Positions 17,452 through 26,537 are shown, counted from the stretch's first letter. The stretch is 64,000 nt of DNA from Mangrovimonas yunxiaonensis (GCF_000733475.1 NZ_JPFK01000007.1:368501-432500); one strand, 5' to 3'. Notes: a model not told the origin generated them from the sequence alone. Translations and numbers: made by a program.

Positions 17452-17814
17452 ATGAACAAAAAAACACTAGTGTTTGGCGCTTCGCTTAATCCCAATAGAT
17501 ACGCGTATATCGCAATCAATAAATTGGTAGAGAACGGTATAGAGGTTGAAGCTTTTGGTTTGGAAAAAGGGACGGTTTCGGGTGTCGAGATTCAAACAGC
17601 ACTCTTGCCTTATACCGATTTGCATACCATTACATTGTACGTAAACCCAACAAACCAGAAAGGGTACTATAACGCCATTGTTTCATTAAAACCCAAACGG
17701 GTTATTTTTAATCCTGGAACAGAAAACCCCGAATTCTACGACATACTTAAGCAGCATGATATTTATTTTGAAGCAGCTTGTACACTGGTGTTACTTGCGA
17801 CGAATCAGTACTAA
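17452..17814 (+). CDS. CoA-binding domain protein (YccU-like)
   Basis: A 120-residue single Rossmann-type CoA-binding domain. It starts [20 protein letters not shown], followed by a [14 protein letters not shown] strand-helix, then [20 protein letters not shown] and the C-terminal [12 protein letters not shown]. These match the pattern of the CoA-binding family (GASxxPxxYA, FNPGxE). The ligand-binding role is family knowledge; a cellular role is not known. Its last 24 bases overlap the end of the convergent symporter gene, so both C-termini share DNA. Confidence 0.88.
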   Translation: MNKKTLVFGASLNPNRYAYIAINKLVENGIEVEAFGLEKGTVSGVEIQTALLPYTDLHTITLYVNPTNQKGYYNAIVSLKPKRVIFNPGTENPEFYDILKQHDIYFEAACTLVLLATNQY

Positions 17815-19233
17815 GCCAAGAAACATTAACAGGCCGTTAATAATTAATATTTCAAACCCAATTTGATAGCCGTTAAGCAATACAGGCGAATATAGGTTGA
17901 TTGCGTAAGAAACAATAGGGGCAATTAGGGCTACAACCCAAACATACTTGTCCTTAATTTGCGAGGAGGTTAAAATGCCAAAGGCAAACAAACCAAGCAA
18001 AGGCCCGTAAGTATAGCCGGCAGCCTTAAACAGTTCCCAAATAACAGAAACGTCTTTAAAAATTAAATCGAACAATAGAATAACAATAACCAAGACCACA
18101 CTGGTAAAAACGTGCACCGTTTTTCTGGTTTTCTTTTGTTGGTGTTTAGGTTTTTTGTCCAAGTCTATAATATCTATACAGAAAGCTGTAGTTAACGATG
18201 TTAAAGCAGAATCGGCGCTGGAATAAGCAGCGGCAATAAGCCCCAGTATAAAGAAAGCAGAGGTTGCAAGGCCTATTTCCGGTAGCATGGCTATGGTTGG
18301 GAATAGGTTGTCTTTTTTAGCCGAAATACCGTGTTCGGCAGCATATTGTGTGAGTAAAAGCCCAAGCACTAAAAAAAGGATGTTTACAAAAATTAAAACC
18401 ACACTAAAAGAAATCATGTTCTTTTGGGCGTCTTTTAAGGTTTTACACGTTAGGTTTTTCTGCATCATATCCTGGTCCATACCTGTCATGGTAATGGTAA
18501 TAAACATGCCCGATAAAATACTTTTTATAAAATATTGAGGGTCGTTTACATCATCCAGAAAAAACACCTTGCTCATGGGGCTAGAAGCAACATTGTCGTA
18601 AATCGCGCTAAAACTGTTGAGGTCTAACGTGTTGGCAATAAAAATAATGGTAACCACAACCGATATTAACATGAATAGCGTTTGTAGTGTATCGGTAAAA
18701 ATAATGGTTTTTATACCGCCTCTAAACGTATACAGCCAAATAAGCAAAATAGTCGTGATAACTGTTATGAAAAAAGGAATGCCAAATTGATCAAAAATAA
18801 GCAACTGCAAAACTTTAGCGACCAAAAAGAGTCTAAAAGCGGCTCCCACTGTTCTAGAAACCAAAAAGGCAACAGAACCGGTTTTGTACGAATACATACC
18901 AAAACGATCCTTAAAATAACTGTAAATAGAGGTTAGGTTAAGTCTGTAGTACAAAGGCAAAAGCACATAGGCAATAACCAAATAACCTAGCAAATACCCA
19001 AAAACCACTTGTAAATACCCAAACTGCTTATCTTCAACCGCACCAGGAACCGAGATAAACGTGACGCCAGACAAGGAGGCGCCAAGCATGCCAAAGGCCA
19101 CCAAATACCAAGGCGCCGATTTGTTGGCTTTAAAAAAGGCCTCGTTAGTATCTTCTTTTCCAGTAAAATATGAAATGGCTATAAGCAGGCCAAAATACGA
19201 AAGAATTAAGGCGGCAATAAAAAAGGGTGACAT
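17791..19233 (-). CDS. Sodium:solute symporter family protein
   Basis: A 480-residue inner-membrane transporter of the SSS family with about 13 hydrophobic helices. I choose the ATG at 19233 ([20 protein letters not shown]); a longer frame upstream would run antisense through recR and is not coding. Family features include [20 protein letters not shown] (residues 32-51), [19 protein letters not shown], a TM6-like segment with [19 protein letters not shown], and [19 protein letters not shown]. The SSS family couples Na+ entry to uptake of sugars, sialic acid, proline or others; the substrate cannot be assigned here. A -7 element lies at 19258-19265. Confidence 0.9.
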   Translation of the reverse strand: MSPFFIAALILSYFGLLIAISYFTGKEDTNEAFFKANKSAPWYLVAFGMLGASLSGVTFISVPGAVEDKQFGYLQVVFGYLLGYLVIAYVLLPLYYRLNLTSIYSYFKDRFGMYSYKTGSVAFLVSRTVGAAFRLFLVAKVLQLLIFDQFGIPFFITVITTILLIWLYTFRGGIKTIIFTDTLQTLFMLISVVVTIIFIANTLDLNSFSAIYDNVASSPMSKVFFLDDVNDPQYFIKSILSGMFITITMTGMDQDMMQKNLTCKTLKDAQKNMISFSVVLIFVNILFLVLGLLLTQYAAEHGISAKKDNLFPTIAMLPEIGLATSAFFILGLIAAAYSSADSALTSLTTAFCIDIIDLDKKPKHQQKKTRKTVHVFTSVVLVIVILLFDLIFKDVSVIWELFKAAGYTYGPLLGLFAFGILTSSQIKDKYVWVVALIAPIVSYAINLYSPVLLNGYQIGFEILIINGLLMFLGLVLIRRK

Positions 19234-19257
19234 AATTTCGCTATTGATTATAAAATA

Positions 19258-19265
19258 CAAATGTA
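19258..19265 (-). promoter_or_regulatory. -7 promoter element for the symporter gene
   Basis: On the minus strand this reads TACATTTG, matching TAnnTTTG, and ends 24 nt before the chosen ATG at 19233. This supports the shorter start. Confidence 0.55.
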
Positions 19266-19290
19266 GAAGTATTTCTTTAATGTAAAATCG

Positions 19291-19298
19291 TAAATTCG
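19291..19298 (+). promoter_or_regulatory. Probable -7 promoter element for recR
   Basis: TAAATTCG differs from TAnnTTTG by one base, and only five bases separate it from the recR ATG at 19304. It would give a nearly leaderless message. Confidence 0.4.
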
Positions 19299-19303
19299 CA
19301 GCT

Positions 19304-19921
19304 ATGGAATTTTCTTCTAAATTATTGGAAAAGGCGGTAAACGAAATGTCGCAGCTTCCGGGCATAGGAAAACGTACGGCGCTGCGTTTGGTGTTGCATT
19401 TATTAAAGCAGCCAGAAACGCAGGCAATAAACTTGGCCAATGCATTAAGCCAACTTAGAACAGAAGTAAACTTTTGCAAAAGTTGCTTTAATGTAAGTGA
19501 TACAGAAGTTTGCGAAATATGCGCCAACCCCAGACGCCAACCAGAAATAATTTGCGTAGTAGAAGACATTCGCGATGTTATGGCCATAGAAAATACCAGT
19601 TCGTTTAAAGGACTGTACCACGTCTTGGGCGGTAAAATCTCGCCAATGGATGGTATTGGTCCTACCGATTTAAACATTCAGCCTTTGGTAGAAAAAGTAA
19701 AATCGGGTACTGTAAAAGAGCTCATCTTTGCGTTGGGGTCTACCATGGAAGGCGATACAACCAATTTTTATATCTACAAGCAAATTCAAGGCTATAACAT
19801 TGAAACCTCTACCATCGCCCGCGGGATTTCGGTAGGGAACGAACTGGAGTATACAGACGAGATTACCTTGGGAAGAAGCATTATCAACCGTATTCCTTTC
19901 GAGGCGTCATTAAAATCTTAA
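19304..19921 (+). CDS. recR: Recombination mediator protein RecR
   Basis: RecR works with RecO (and RecF) to load RecA onto SSB-coated single-stranded DNA. The 205-residue protein has the N-terminal helix-hairpin-helix [19 protein letters not shown] (residues 16-34), a Cys4 zinc motif [16 protein letters not shown] (58-73), and the Toprim domain with [16 protein letters not shown] (near 82) and the usual C-terminal [18 protein letters not shown] and GRSI stretch. Length is standard. The next gene starts 11 bases after its stop. It is divergent from the symporter gene. Confidence 0.96.
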   Translation: MEFSSKLLEKAVNEMSQLPGIGKRTALRLVLHLLKQPETQAINLANALSQLRTEVNFCKSCFNVSDTEVCEICANPRRQPEIICVVEDIRDVMAIENTSSFKGLYHVLGGKISPMDGIGPTDLNIQPLVEKVKSGTVKELIFALGSTMEGDTTNFYIYKQIQGYNIETSTIARGISVGNELEYTDEITLGRSIINRIPFEASLKS

Positions 19922-19932
19922 TTCCAGCGACA

Positions 19933-21045
19933 TTGAAACTTTCCGTTGTCATATTAAACTATAATGTCCGCCATTTTTTAGAACTCTGCCTGGCAAGTGT
20001 GCATGCAGCTGTTAAGGATTTGGATGCCGAAATTATAGTGGTTGATAACAACTCGCCAGACGATAGCTGCCAATTGGTTAAAACATCCTTTCCAGAGGTG
20101 GTTTTAATCGAAAATAACACAAACGCAGGGTTTTCTAAAGGCAATAATCTAGGGGTAGCACAGGCAAAAGGCGAATACGTTTGCATTTTAAACCCAGATA
20201 CCGTGGTAGCCGAAGATACGTTTAAAACCTTACTGGCCTTTGCGCAAAACCAACAAAATTTAGGAATAGTAGGCTGTAGGTTGGTAGATGGTACAGGAGC
20301 GTTCCTGCCAGAAAGTAAGCGCAATGTTCCAACGCCGGCGGTTGCCCTCAAAAAAATGATGGGCTTCCCAAAACAGTATTATGCCAATCATGTTCAACAA
20401 GAGCAGGTTGCAGAGGTTGCTATTTTGGTGGGAGCTTTTATGCTTATGAAAACTTCGGTATACCGTGAAGTAGGTGGGTTCGATGAGGATTATTTTATGT
20501 ATGGCGAAGATGTAGATCTGTCCTATAAGGTGCTCAAGGCGGGCTATGCCAATTTTTACAATGGCACAACCACCATCATACACTTTAAAGGGGAAAGCAC
20601 ATTAAAGGATGTTAACTATGCAAGGCGCTTTTACGGTGCCATGCAAATCTTTTACCAAAAGCATTTTAAAACGCATGCCCTGTTTAATGCCTTGGTATGG
20701 GTAGGAATAAAATTGGCCTTTTTGTTCAGAAAGCAACCTAAGCAGACCAAAACAAATAGGCGAAAGTATGTGTTTTATACAACAGAAAACAAACGTTTAA
20801 AAACCTTAAGAGACGGTTTAAAGCGAGATGTTGAGGTGGTACAGCAGCTAGACCAGATAGCGCCACAGACCGAAATTATTTTCGATGCCAATACCGTGAC
20901 ATACAGGGCAATGATTGAAAAAATGAAGGGTCTAAGCGATAAAAGAATGTTTTCATTTAAAATTTTTCCCAAAAACGCTACCTTTATCCTAGGAAGTAAC
21001 AGCTCCAAAAATCAAGGAGAAGTAATTAATTTACTGAGAAAATAA
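19933..21045 (+). CDS. Family 2 glycosyltransferase
   Basis: A 370-residue GT-A-fold transferase. It starts at a TTG (19933), which gives MKLSVVILNYNVRHFLELCL, the normal GT2 beginning. Further motifs are DNNSPDD (near 38), the DxD-like LNPDT near 92, GGFDEDYFMYGEDVDLSYKV near 180-200 carrying the acceptor acidic pair, and FKGEST. Residues 250-370 form an extra C-terminal part with a hydrophobic stretch (LFNALVWVGIKLAFLF), possibly a membrane anchor, followed by an unrecognised charged segment. Products are likely cell-surface polysaccharide or glycolipid. It follows recR by 11 bases, probably co-transcribed. Confidence 0.9.
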   Translation: MKLSVVILNYNVRHFLELCLASVHAAVKDLDAEIIVVDNNSPDDSCQLVKTSFPEVVLIENNTNAGFSKGNNLGVAQAKGEYVCILNPDTVVAEDTFKTLLAFAQNQQNLGIVGCRLVDGTGAFLPESKRNVPTPAVALKKMMGFPKQYYANHVQQEQVAEVAILVGAFMLMKTSVYREVGGFDEDYFMYGEDVDLSYKVLKAGYANFYNGTTTIIHFKGESTLKDVNYARRFYGAMQIFYQKHFKTHALFNALVWVGIKLAFLFRKQPKQTKTNRRKYVFYTTENKRLKTLRDGLKRDVEVVQQLDQIAPQTEIIFDANTVTYRAMIEKMKGLSDKRMFSFKIFPKNATFILGSNSSKNQGEVINLLRK

Positions 21046-21080
21046 TTAAACAAAACACAAAAAAATAAACGTTTTTTCGT

Positions 21081-21088
21081 TAATTTTG
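21081..21088 (+). promoter_or_regulatory. -7 promoter element for the E2 gene
   Basis: TAATTTTG matches TAnnTTTG; the ATG of the E2 gene is 37 nt downstream at 21126. No certain -33 element is seen. Confidence 0.6.
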
Positions 21089-21125
21089 CAAGCGAAAATT
21101 TAAAAAAGACCTTTTCATTACAGAT

Positions 21126-22439
21126 ATGGCAAAATTTGAATTAAAGCTACCCAAAATGGGAGAGAGTGTTGCCGAAGCAACAATTACATCATGGTTAAAA
21201 GAAGTTGGCGATACCATAGAGGCCGATGAAGCCGTTTTGGAAATCGCAACCGATAAAGTAGATAGCGAAGTACCAAGTGAAGTAGAAGGCACACTGCTTG
21301 AAAAGCTGTTTGATGTAGATGATGTGGTGCAAGTTGGGCAAACCATAGCCATTATAGAAACCGATGCCGATGTAGCTGTAAGCGACAGCACACCTACCGA
21401 AACAAAAGAAGAAACAACACAGGCGCCATCTGTTGCCGAAGTGTCTAAAACGGTTGAGGTTGCCAAGGAAGCTGCCGCACCAATAACCTCGTCTGGCGAT
21501 CGCTTCTATTCACCATTGGTAAGAAACATTGCCAAGGAAGAGGGAATCTCGCAAGCCGAATTAGACGCCATGCCAGGAACAGGCAAGGACGGTCGCGTAA
21601 CTAAAAATGATATTCTAGCATACTTAAATACCCGTACAACGCAACCTTCGCAGCCAGTACAGGCCAGTCAGCAGGTGCAGCCTAAAGCAGCAGCTCCTAA
21701 AGAGGAAAAAGCTCCAGTAGTGCCTACAGGCGATGACGAGGTGATAGAAATGACACGTATGGGGAAACTTATTGCCCATCACATGACAGCTTCTGTGCAA
21801 ACCTCTGCGCACGTACAAAGCTTTATAGAAGCCGATGTTACCAAAATTTGGAACTGGCGTAAAAAAGTAAAAGACGCTTTTGCTAAACGAGAAGGTGAAA
21901 ACCTAACGTTTACACCCATTTTTATGGAAGCCATAGCTAAAGCGCTACGTGATTTCCCTATGATGAACATTTCTGTTCAGGGCGATAGCATTATTAAGAA
22001 AAAGCATGTTAACCTAGGTATGGCAGCCGCATTGCCAGACGGTAACCTTATCGTTCCGGTTATTAAAGATGCCGACCAGTTAAACCTTGTAGGCTTAACC
22101 AAAAAAGTAAACGATTTGGCTAACCGCGCACGACAAAACAAATTAAAGCCAGACGAAATACAAGGCGGTACCTACACCGTTACCAATGTAGGAACCTTTG
22201 GTAGTATCATGGGAACGCCAATCATCAACCAGCCACAAGTAGGTATTTTAGCACTTGGAGCCATTAGAAAAGTGCCAGCGGTTGTCGAAACACCAGAAGG
22301 CGACTTTATTGGCATTCGTTACCGCATGTTCTTGTCGCATTCTTACGACCACAGAGTGGTTAATGGTGCCTTGGGTGGCCAGTTTGTAAAAGCCGTTAAA
22401 GATTATTTAGAGGCTTGGGACCCAAACAGAGAAATTTAA
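21126..22439 (+). CDS. 2-oxo acid dehydrogenase E2 (dihydrolipoamide acyltransferase)
   Basis: E2 cores transfer the acyl group from the lipoyl arm to CoA. The 437-residue protein has an N-terminal lipoyl domain with the lipoylated Lys in EIATDKVDSEV (K44), an Ala/Thr/Pro linker, a peripheral-subunit-binding domain (YSPLVRNIAKEEGI to GRVTKNDILAYL, residues 128-165), a second flexible linker rich in Gln/Pro/Ala, and the catalytic domain ending in LSHSYDHRVVNGALGGQF (His-x3-Asp active site). E1 and E3 are not adjacent. It resembles the branched-chain 2-oxo acid type, but a pyruvate or 2-oxoglutarate role cannot be excluded. Confidence 0.93.
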   Translation: MAKFELKLPKMGESVAEATITSWLKEVGDTIEADEAVLEIATDKVDSEVPSEVEGTLLEKLFDVDDVVQVGQTIAIIETDADVAVSDSTPTETKEETTQAPSVAEVSKTVEVAKEAAAPITSSGDRFYSPLVRNIAKEEGISQAELDAMPGTGKDGRVTKNDILAYLNTRTTQPSQPVQASQQVQPKAAAPKEEKAPVVPTGDDEVIEMTRMGKLIAHHMTASVQTSAHVQSFIEADVTKIWNWRKKVKDAFAKREGENLTFTPIFMEAIAKALRDFPMMNISVQGDSIIKKKHVNLGMAAALPDGNLIVPVIKDADQLNLVGLTKKVNDLANRARQNKLKPDEIQGGTYTVTNVGTFGSIMGTPIINQPQVGILALGAIRKVPAVVETPEGDFIGIRYRMFLSHSYDHRVVNGALGGQFVKAVKDYLEAWDPNREI

Positions 22440-22440
22440 A

Positions 22441-22482
22441 TTCCTGCGTGGTCATTGAGGTAACTCGAAATGTAGGCAGGAA
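22441..22482. repeat. Palindromic intergenic element, REP-like
   Basis: Inverted arms TTCCTGC (22441-22447) and GCAGGAA (22476-22482) enclose GTCATTGAGGTAACTCGAA-type sequence, followed by AATCGAAGATTCAG. Such sequences with GTCATTGAGG...TCGAAATG are, as I recall, dispersed in some Flavobacteriaceae genomes. Only one copy is in the window, so dispersion is not shown here. Confidence 0.4.
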
Positions 22483-22517
22483 ATCGAAGATTCAGCAAAG
22501 CTAATCTCATATAAAAC

Positions 22518-22551
22518 AAAAAAGCACAATTTTAGGATTGTGCTTTTTTTA
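22518..22551. terminator. Bidirectional terminator between E2 and mrr genes
   Basis: GCACAAT (22524-22530) and ATTGTGC (22537-22543) form a stem between an A-run and a T-run. It overlaps the stop of the minus-strand mrr gene at 22549. Confidence 0.85.
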
Positions 22552-23430
22552 TTCGCCTTCAAAAAAATCAATATCTAATTCTTTTACTTCGTAAGTAGAC
22601 CTTGTCTGAATGCCTACATTATATTCATACATTAGGTCGGTAAGTTTTTGTCCGTCAATAAGTATTATTGTGTGATGTGCATTTTCAGCTTTCTTTTTTG
22701 CTCCATTATCAAAACTGGATGTTGTTACAAATACCCCTTTTTGGGTGTCACCACTCATAGCGCCAATAAAGTTCCTTATGTCTTTTTCACGTACTTTGTT
22801 TTCGCCATATCTTTTTGCTTGGATGTATATTTTATCTAAACCCAATTTATCTTCGTTAATTATTCCGTCAATTCCACCATCTCCTGTTTTTGAGGTTTCT
22901 ATAAAGTCTCCATATCCCATTTTCTTTAAAAGGATTAAGATGACTTTTTCGAAATAAAAAGGATCAATTGATTTTAGTTTATCTAAAAGTTCAGATTGAA
23001 CTTCGTTTTCGATTTGAAGAAAACCTTCGTCAATTAAATCTTGAGGAGAAGCATTCTCAATTTTCTTAGGGGTTGTTTCTTTGGAAGGATTTTCTTCGGT
23101 GTAAAAATCTAAAAAACCATTAGAGCTTTCAACTTCTTTTAATGTCAGTTTTTTATTAACATAGTTTTTCCCTTTCTCAGTAATCTTAACAATTCCTCTT
23201 TTAGGAAATTCAATAAACCCTCCTTTTTTTAAATAAGATTTTCCCCAAGCAATTCTATTCATTATTAATATGTCACCACTTTTTGTTTTCTTTTCAAGTT
23301 GCTCTTTTGTCAGATTAGAATAAAATTTTTCAATGACTTTGATACTCATTTCTCTATGGTGCATGGGGTTTCCTTCTTGTAAAATGTTTAAAATTGGGAT
23401 AAACGTTTCGTGAAATTTAGGGATCTCCAT
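22549..23430 (-). CDS. Mrr-type restriction endonuclease (type IV, solitary)
   Basis: A 293-residue protein with an Mrr N-terminal winged-helix domain (residues 1-95, IPKFHETFIPILNILQEG) and an Mrr catalytic domain. The PD-(D/E)xK active site shows as TGDGGIDGIINED near 200-212 and IYIQAKRYGEN near 218-228 (D...QAK). Type IV Mrr enzymes cleave modified DNA and guard against foreign methylated DNA. There is no methyltransferase nearby, as expected for this type. The gene reads more AT-rich (many AAA, TTT, ATT codons) than its neighbours, which suggests a horizontally acquired insert between terminators. Active or degraded state cannot be told, but the frame is intact. Confidence 0.86.
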   Translation of the reverse strand: MEIPKFHETFIPILNILQEGNPMHHREMSIKVIEKFYSNLTKEQLEKKTKSGDILIMNRIAWGKSYLKKGGFIEFPKRGIVKITEKGKNYVNKKLTLKEVESSNGFLDFYTEENPSKETTPKKIENASPQDLIDEGFLQIENEVQSELLDKLKSIDPFYFEKVILILLKKMGYGDFIETSKTGDGGIDGIINEDKLGLDKIYIQAKRYGENKVREKDIRNFIGAMSGDTQKGVFVTTSSFDNGAKKKAENAHHTIILIDGQKLTDLMYEYNVGIQTRSTYEVKELDIDFFEGE

Positions 23431-23522
23431 AGAATGATAATTACGTCGAATATTTAACGAAGTAAATGTAATTATTTTAAAAAGTCAAATTGGTTTTAAA
23501 AGTCTTTCTTCACAATTCTAAT

Positions 23523-23530
23523 TATCTTTG
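23523..23530 (+). promoter_or_regulatory. -7 promoter element for the exonuclease gene
   Basis: TATCTTTG matches TAnnTTTG, 17 nt upstream of the ATG at 23548. Confidence 0.6.
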
Positions 23531-23547
23531 CCCAAAATGATACTAAA

Positions 23548-24324
23548 ATGAGTTTAAACCTTAATAAGCCCATCTGCTTTTTTGATCTGGAAACCACAGG
23601 AATCAATATCTCCAAAGACCGTATTGTGGAGATCTCTATATTAAAGGTCTACCCCGACGGTAAAGAAGAACGGTACACACAATTGGTTAATCCTACCATT
23701 CCCATCCCTGCCGAGGTAACCCAGGTACACGGCATATCTGATGCCGATGTTGCCGACAAACCAACCTTTAACGAGATTGCCAAAGAAGTTAATAACATGA
23801 TTAAGGACTCAGACTTAGGCGGGTTTAACTCCAATAGGTTCGATATTCCGCTATTGGCAGAAGAAATGTTGCGTGCCGAGTTGGATTTTGATATGAAAAA
23901 CCGAGTGGCTGTCGATGTTCAGACCATTTTCCATAAAATGGAACAGCGCACCTTAAGTGCTGCATACCAATTTTATTGCGATAAAACATTAGACAATGCC
24001 CATAGCGCCGAGGCCGATACCCTGGCGACTTACGAGGTGCTAAAGGCTCAAGTGGCACGTTACGACGAGCTGGAAAACGACACCAAATTCCTAGCTGAAT
24101 TTAGCGCACGGAAAAAATTTGCCGATTTTGCTGGGTTTATCAATTACAACAAAAAAGGCGAAGAGTGCTTTTCGTTTGGCAAACATAAAGGCAAGCGCGT
24201 TGTAGATGTTTTAGAGCAGGAACCGGGCTATTTTGGATGGTTGCTCAATGCCGATTTTCCGCTATACACAAAAAAAGTGCTAACAGCCATAAAGCTTAGA
24301 AGTTTTAACAACAAACTGGGGTAA
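23548..24324 (+). CDS. DnaQ-like 3'-5' exonuclease with C-terminal DUF3820-like domain
   Basis: A 258-residue DEDDh exonuclease. Residues 1-180 carry FFDLETTGINISKDRIVEIS (Exo I, Asp/Glu), HGISDADV, GFNSNRFDIPLLAEEM (Exo II) and NAHSAEADTLATYEVL (Exo III His and Asp). The C-terminal FSFGKHKGKRVVDVLEQE plus YFGWLLNADFPLYTKKVL resembles the DUF3820 fold, which also exists as a separate small gene at 44336. Family roles include proofreading or repair as DNA polymerase III epsilon-like enzymes. It abuts the FAH gene (stop, then ATG at once). The true epsilon subunit of this organism may be another gene. Confidence 0.9.
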   Translation: MSLNLNKPICFFDLETTGINISKDRIVEISILKVYPDGKEERYTQLVNPTIPIPAEVTQVHGISDADVADKPTFNEIAKEVNNMIKDSDLGGFNSNRFDIPLLAEEMLRAELDFDMKNRVAVDVQTIFHKMEQRTLSAAYQFYCDKTLDNAHSAEADTLATYEVLKAQVARYDELENDTKFLAEFSARKKFADFAGFINYNKKGEECFSFGKHKGKRVVDVLEQEPGYFGWLLNADFPLYTKKVLTAIKLRSFNNKLG

Positions 24325-24936
24325 ATGAAGCTGATTTGTATCGGGCGTAATTATACCGCTCACATTGCCGAATTGGCAAATGAAAAACCCGAAGAACCCG
24401 TCGTGTTCCAAAAACCAGATACGGCTATTTTATTAAAAAAACAGCCGTTTTTTATCCCCGATTTTTCAAACGATGTACACCATGAGGTCGAGGTTTTGGT
24501 AAAGATAAACCGCGTAGGGAAGTATATCGATAAAAAATTTGCCCATAAATATTACCAAGAAATTGGCCTGGGAATAGACTTTACGGCACGAGACCTTCAA
24601 AAGCAATTAAAAGAAAAAGGCCTCCCTTGGGAAAAAGCCAAAGCCTTCGATGGCGCCGCAGTTGTAGGGAAATGGATGCCAAAAACAGATTTTGAAGACC
24701 TAAACCAATTAACATTCTCATTGGAAAAAAACGGACATACCGTCCAGCAAGGAAACACTAGTCACATGCTCTGGAAAATCGATGAGATTATAGAATATGT
24801 GTCAAAATATTTTACTTTAAAGATTGGAGATATTATCTTTACAGGAACACCAGCAGGTGTTGGTAAAGTAGATGCTAACGATAAATTGAAAGGCTTCTTA
24901 GAGGGAAAAGAAATGTTTTCAATAACAGTTAAATGA
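24325..24936 (+). CDS. Fumarylacetoacetate hydrolase family protein
   Basis: A 203-residue FAH-fold enzyme. It starts MKLICIGRNYTAHIAEL, has HHEVEVLVKI (metal-binding Glu pair in HHEVE, near residues 53-57), the KAFDGAAVVGKW segment near 108, and a C-terminal KIGDIIFTGTPAGVGKV loop. Members cleave or decarboxylate beta-diketo or oxaloacetate-like acids with a divalent metal; oxaloacetate decarboxylase is one common activity of the short form. The specific substrate is not determinable. It sits between the exonuclease and the HPt gene, overlapping the latter by four bases. Confidence 0.9.
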   Translation: MKLICIGRNYTAHIAELANEKPEEPVVFQKPDTAILLKKQPFFIPDFSNDVHHEVEVLVKINRVGKYIDKKFAHKYYQEIGLGIDFTARDLQKQLKEKGLPWEKAKAFDGAAVVGKWMPKTDFEDLNQLTFSLEKNGHTVQQGNTSHMLWKIDEIIEYVSKYFTLKIGDIIFTGTPAGVGKVDANDKLKGFLEGKEMFSITVK

Positions 24937-25277
24937 TGGAAGAAAATTATAAACTATTTAGAGTAAGGGAATTGGCCGACAACGACGAGGATTTTGTAAA
25001 AGCACTTGTCGAAGCCTTTTTAGTAGAAGTGCCCGAAGATGCCGAGCGCCTTAAACAGGCCGTAGCAGAAAAAGACTATTACACAACATATCAGGCTGCC
25101 CATAAAATGAAACCCACAATAGACCTTTTTGAGCTAGGTGTTTTAGACGATTTGATAGAGGTGCAAGACTGGGGCAAGTTCGAAAAAACCAACGACGATA
25201 TATCAGAAAAACTCCATATCGTTTTAACCGCAGTAAATAGTACGGTTCAAGAGTTAAAATCTGACTTTAACTTGTAG
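24933..25277 (+). CDS. Histidine phosphotransfer (HPt) domain protein
   Basis: A 114-residue all-helical protein. The phospho-accepting His lies in YQAAHKMKPTIDLFEL at about residues 50-65, the usual HPt pattern of AHxxK. It would shuttle phosphate between a hybrid sensor kinase and a response regulator; neither is in the window. Its ATGATG start overlaps the TGA of the FAH gene by four bases, and cinA begins three bases after its stop, so it belongs to the exonuclease to cinA run. The partner proteins are unknown. Confidence 0.8.
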   Translation: MMEENYKLFRVRELADNDEDFVKALVEAFLVEVPEDAERLKQAVAEKDYYTTYQAAHKMKPTIDLFELGVLDDLIEVQDWGKFEKTNDDISEKLHIVLTAVNSTVQELKSDFNL

Positions 25278-25280
25278 TGT

Positions 25281-26528
25281 ATGCAAGCCGAAATTATAAC
25301 CATAGGCGATGAGATTCTCATTGGCCAGGTTGTCGATACCAATTCAGCATTCATAAGTAAAACCCTAAATAAAATAGGGGTTTCGGTATATCAAATCACA
25401 TCGGTTCAAGACGAGGAGGCCCATATTGTAAAGGCCTTACAGGAAGCCGAAGAAAATGCCGATATTATTATTGTTACAGGCGGTTTGGGGCCTACCAAAG
25501 ACGATATTACCAAAAGCGCCATTGCAGGATATTTTAACGATGTTTTGGTGCAAGATCAGGCCGTGCTTAAAAACATTGAGCACCTTTGGAAAACGCATGT
25601 AAAAAAACCGTTGCAACAGGTTAATATAGATCAGGCTTTAATCCCTTCAAAAGCAAAAGCTTTGATGAATGTTTATGGGAGCGCCCCGGGAATGTGGCTG
25701 GAAAAAAATGCCAAAGTTTTTATATCGCTGCCAGGCGTGCCTTTTGAAATGCGAGCCCTTATGGAACATGAAGTGGTGCCAAGGCTAAGGAAAAAATACA
25801 AGTTTCCGTACATTAAACACAAAACCTTGTTGACGTATGGTTTGGGCGAAAGTGAATTGGCCGAGCGTATAGCCACTTGGGAAGACCAACTGCCCAGCTA
25901 TATAAAACTGGCCTATTTGCCCAATTTGGGGAAGGTAAGGTTAAGACTTTCTGGAAAACATGAAGACAAACGGCTACTCGAAACCGAAATGGCCCAACAA
26001 ATCGACCAGTTATTACCCCAAATAAGCGATGTTTTTTTAGGGTATGAAGATGCCGGTAATATTGAAGCTGTTGTAGGAAAGCTATTAGTAAAAGAAGGCA
26101 AGACCATAGCCGTTGCCGAAAGTTGTACCGGAGGCAAACTGGCCGAACGTATAACCTCGGTTGCCGGAGCATCGGCCTATTTTAAGGGCGGTATAGTAAG
26201 TTATGCCACCCAAACCAAAATACAGGTGTTAGGGGTCGATAAAAACCTTATCGAAAAACACTCGGTGGTTAGTCATCAGGTGGCCCAAGCCATGGCCGTG
26301 CAAGCATTAAACCTGTTTCATGTAGACTATGCTGTAGCCACAACAGGAAATGCCGGGCCAACAAAAGGCGACGCCGATGCCGAGATAGGAACGGTTTTTA
26401 TTGCCATAGCCACAAAAGAAAACGTGTTTTCTGAAGAATTTAATTTTGGAAACCACAGAATTAAAGTGGTTAATAAAGCCGTAAATAAAGCCTTTGAAAT
26501 GCTTCAGAAAGAAATTTTAAAAAAGTAA
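25281..26528 (+). CDS. cinA: CinA-family protein (nicotinamide nucleotide amidohydrolase type)
   Basis: A 415-residue protein with two CinA domains. The N-terminal MoaB/MogA-like domain has IGDEILIGQVVDTNS and VTGGLGPTKDDITK (residues 7-21 and 72-85). The C-terminal CinA domain has AVAESCTGGKLAERI (near 274), AYFKGGIVSYAT and TGNAGPTKGDADAEIG, the amidohydrolase signature. Such proteins convert NMN to nicotinate mononucleotide and may also cleave ADP-ribose. The TGNAGP variant replaces the more common TGIAGP. It ends the exonuclease-FAH-HPt-cinA run. Confidence 0.93.
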   Translation: MQAEIITIGDEILIGQVVDTNSAFISKTLNKIGVSVYQITSVQDEEAHIVKALQEAEENADIIIVTGGLGPTKDDITKSAIAGYFNDVLVQDQAVLKNIEHLWKTHVKKPLQQVNIDQALIPSKAKALMNVYGSAPGMWLEKNAKVFISLPGVPFEMRALMEHEVVPRLRKKYKFPYIKHKTLLTYGLGESELAERIATWEDQLPSYIKLAYLPNLGKVRLRLSGKHEDKRLLETEMAQQIDQLLPQISDVFLGYEDAGNIEAVVGKLLVKEGKTIAVAESCTGGKLAERITSVAGASAYFKGGIVSYATQTKIQVLGVDKNLIEKHSVVSHQVAQAMAVQALNLFHVDYAVATTGNAGPTKGDADAEIGTVFIAIATKENVFSEEFNFGNHRIKVVNKAVNKAFEMLQKEILKK

Positions 26529-26537
26529 CGGTTTTAG

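Noticed and set aside
19234-19677. Long N-terminal extension of the symporter frame
   Set aside because: It runs antisense through recR, lacks transmembrane character, and the ATG at 19233 gives the normal SSS start.
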